51,858 nucleotides of DNA from an uncultured Selenomonadales bacterium (GTDB lineage: Bacteria; Bacillota; Negativicutes; Selenomonadales; Selenomonadaceae). The position numbers were made by a program, and so were the translations under genes. The DNA is taken from contig CAMNLS010000001.1 in assembly GCA_946543495.1 (NCBI GenBank), positions 1 to 51,858 of the forward strand. Direction: 5' to 3'. Every line of letters begins with the position of its first letter. Positions within the stretch are counted from its first letter, which is position 1. Below the pieces are notes generated by a model. The model made no database searches. It was not told the DNA's origin and was given only the letters and a program-made list of their open reading frames with translations. Below are positions 51,068 through 51,858 of this stretch, piece after piece.

Positions 51068-51675
51068 TCAAATTCAGCCAACTTTCTTAAGAATTCTTCC
51101 GAGAATAAAATTTTGTAACGATTACTCAGTTCCTTTACGAACATTAGCCAATACTTTTTTGCTCTCTTTTCGGCGAGCGAATCAAAGTAATAAGCCAATG
51201 GAATAAAAGCGGAAGTACCAACGTTGTCGATGATTCGGACGCGGTTTTCTGTCGGGGAAATTCTTTGCACAAGATAATTATCTGCGTCGATGCCCGCGAG
51301 CAAAATTTTTTCCGCAAAGTAAGTGTGCTTGAAGTCGAACAAAATCTTTTCAAGGTTCGCTAAAATATTTTTATCGTGAATGGCGTCTTCAAAAAGATTC
51401 AGCATGGTTTTACTGGGCTTGTCGTCGTAATCATGAACGCGCTCAAAAACGTAGCCTTTACCCTTGGAAGTTTCAATCTCGCCGAAATATTTTGTAAGGA
51501 GCGTCATTTCATTTGCGCGCTTGCCCAATGCCTTTCGATAGCGGGATTCTCGTTCCCAATCTTCATCGGGCATCGTGTGCAAAATTTTTATGCACAAGTT
51601 CTTATCGGTCGGGTGCGCGTAAACCGTCTTATGCATGCCCGTGCCCAAATATAAATCGTCCGTCAAGTTAATCAT
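51064..51675 (-). CDS. YrbL-like kinase-fold protein
   Basis: The 203-residue protein from the ATG at 51675 (GAGGT 7 bp upstream) resembles the PhoP-regulated YrbL family, a short protein-kinase-like fold: LGTGMHKTVYAHPTDKNLCIKIL (Gly loop and Lys), ESRYRKALGKR, GIDADNYLVQ (catalytic-loop-like) and VRIIDNVGTSAFIPLAYY (DFG-like Asp). The substrate is unknown. It is in a tight operon with the repeat protein, a membrane protein and the tubulin-like gene. Confidence 0.85.
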   Translation of the reverse strand: MINLTDDLYLGTGMHKTVYAHPTDKNLCIKILHTMPDEDWERESRYRKALGKRANEMTLLTKYFGEIETSKGKGYVFERVHDYDDKPSKTMLNLFEDAIHDKNILANLEKILFDFKHTYFAEKILLAGIDADNYLVQRISPTENRVRIIDNVGTSAFIPLAYYFDSLAEKRAKKYWLMFVKELSNRYKILFSEEFLRKLAEFE

Positions 51676-51676
51676 G

Positions 51677-51858
51677 TCAATACCTCGTCTTTGTAGCCTC
51701 ATCACGTGTCGGCTCGTTAAAGCGTTCGTCGACTTCGGGAACTGTCCTTCGTTCAATCTGCGGTTCGTCGTAAGTCCTGCGGTCAGTTGAGTTAGTCCTC
51801 TCGTCGTCGTAAGTCCTGCGGTCAGTTGAGTTAGTCCTCTCGTCGTCGTAAGTCCTGC
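51677..51858 (-). CDS. C-terminus of a gene with 13-residue tandem repeats (cut by window edge)
   Basis: Only the last about 60 codons are inside the window, ending in TGA 1 bp before the YrbL-like start codon. The reading frame encodes a charged, disordered tail with two full and a third partial copy of RTYDDERTNSTDR, then RTYDEPQIERRTVPEVDERF and a terminal EATKTRY. No start codon lies in this piece. The other two minus-strand frames hold a stop in each repeat or give a low-complexity product, so this frame is preferred. The upstream domain is unknown. Confidence 0.7.
   Translation of the reverse strand, partial: RTYDDERTNSTDRRTYDDERTNSTDRRTYDEPQIERRTVPEVDERFNEPTRDEATKTRY
51771..51858. repeat. 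39-bp tandem repeat within a coding region
   Basis: TAAGTCCTGCGGTCAGTTGA begins at 51771 and again at 51810, and its first 10 bases recur at 51849, giving a 39-bp period (13 codons) with identical copies. The array runs off the window, so the copy number is unknown. Confidence 0.9.

Overview
The window reads as chromosomal DNA of a diderm Firmicute of the class Negativicutes (Selenomonadales-like). The Firmicute signature is the yggS-sepF-ylmH-divIVA-lspA-rluD cell-division string, a BofA-family membrane protein and HxlR and LctP family proteins. The diderm signature is a lipopolysaccharide block: an LptD/OstA-type protein, an ArnT-like transferase, split heptose kinase and adenylyltransferase genes, and a heptosyltransferase. 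TTG start codons preceded by good Shine-Dalgarno sites recur (cpaE, rfaE1, yggS, divIVA, lctP, cbiE and others). The taxonomic call is an inference from gene content; no rRNA is present.

Layout. 1-4867 (minus): a potassium-uptake operon (small membrane protein, TrkH, and at the window edge a second TrkH-like N-terminus), interrupted by a compact defence-like module: EcoRI-family adenine methyltransferase, class III Fic protein and DUF262-HNH nuclease. 4992-5705: cobI. 6036-15107: a Tad (Flp) pilus locus with a strong promoter, two unequal TadZ/CpaE-type ATPases and a separately promoted and terminated pilin gene, followed by a membrane diguanylate cyclase. 16944-18155 (minus): rpsI, rplM and bofA. 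18382-25585: envelope and LPS genes. 25631-27437: an HxlR regulator divergent from a chimeric Old-Yellow-Enzyme/hydrolase ORF. 27771-29759: an LtaS-like sulfatase-fold transferase. 29813-36009 (minus): lctP plus the cell-division string. 36244-37847: a CorC/HlyC-type protein and a small partner. 37892-38365: def.

38428-45038 (minus) is the most interesting block: a Ser/Thr kinase with a zinc ribbon, two paralogous vWA proteins ending in the same DEEW tail, a PP2C phosphatase, a GrpE-like protein and a lid-less Hsp70. It resembles the kinase/phosphatase/TerY-type vWA triads known from tellurite-resistance-linked systems, with a dedicated chaperone pair added. A second block at 49057-51858 (minus) holds a tubulin-like GTPase, a membrane protein, a YrbL-like kinase and the repeat-bearing C-terminus of a further gene. 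The two blocks are separated by cbiE, an orphan omega-RNA-like structured region, a cyclase-family hydrolase, cbiB, a ChbG/HpnK-type deacetylase and a GtrA protein.

Non-coding structure adds interest. A dispersed intergenic sequence family recurs near 18.2, 36.2, 45.1 and 50.6 kb. A 70-bp tandem duplication lies at 27.5 kb, and a 39-bp (13-codon) tandem repeat lies at the right edge.
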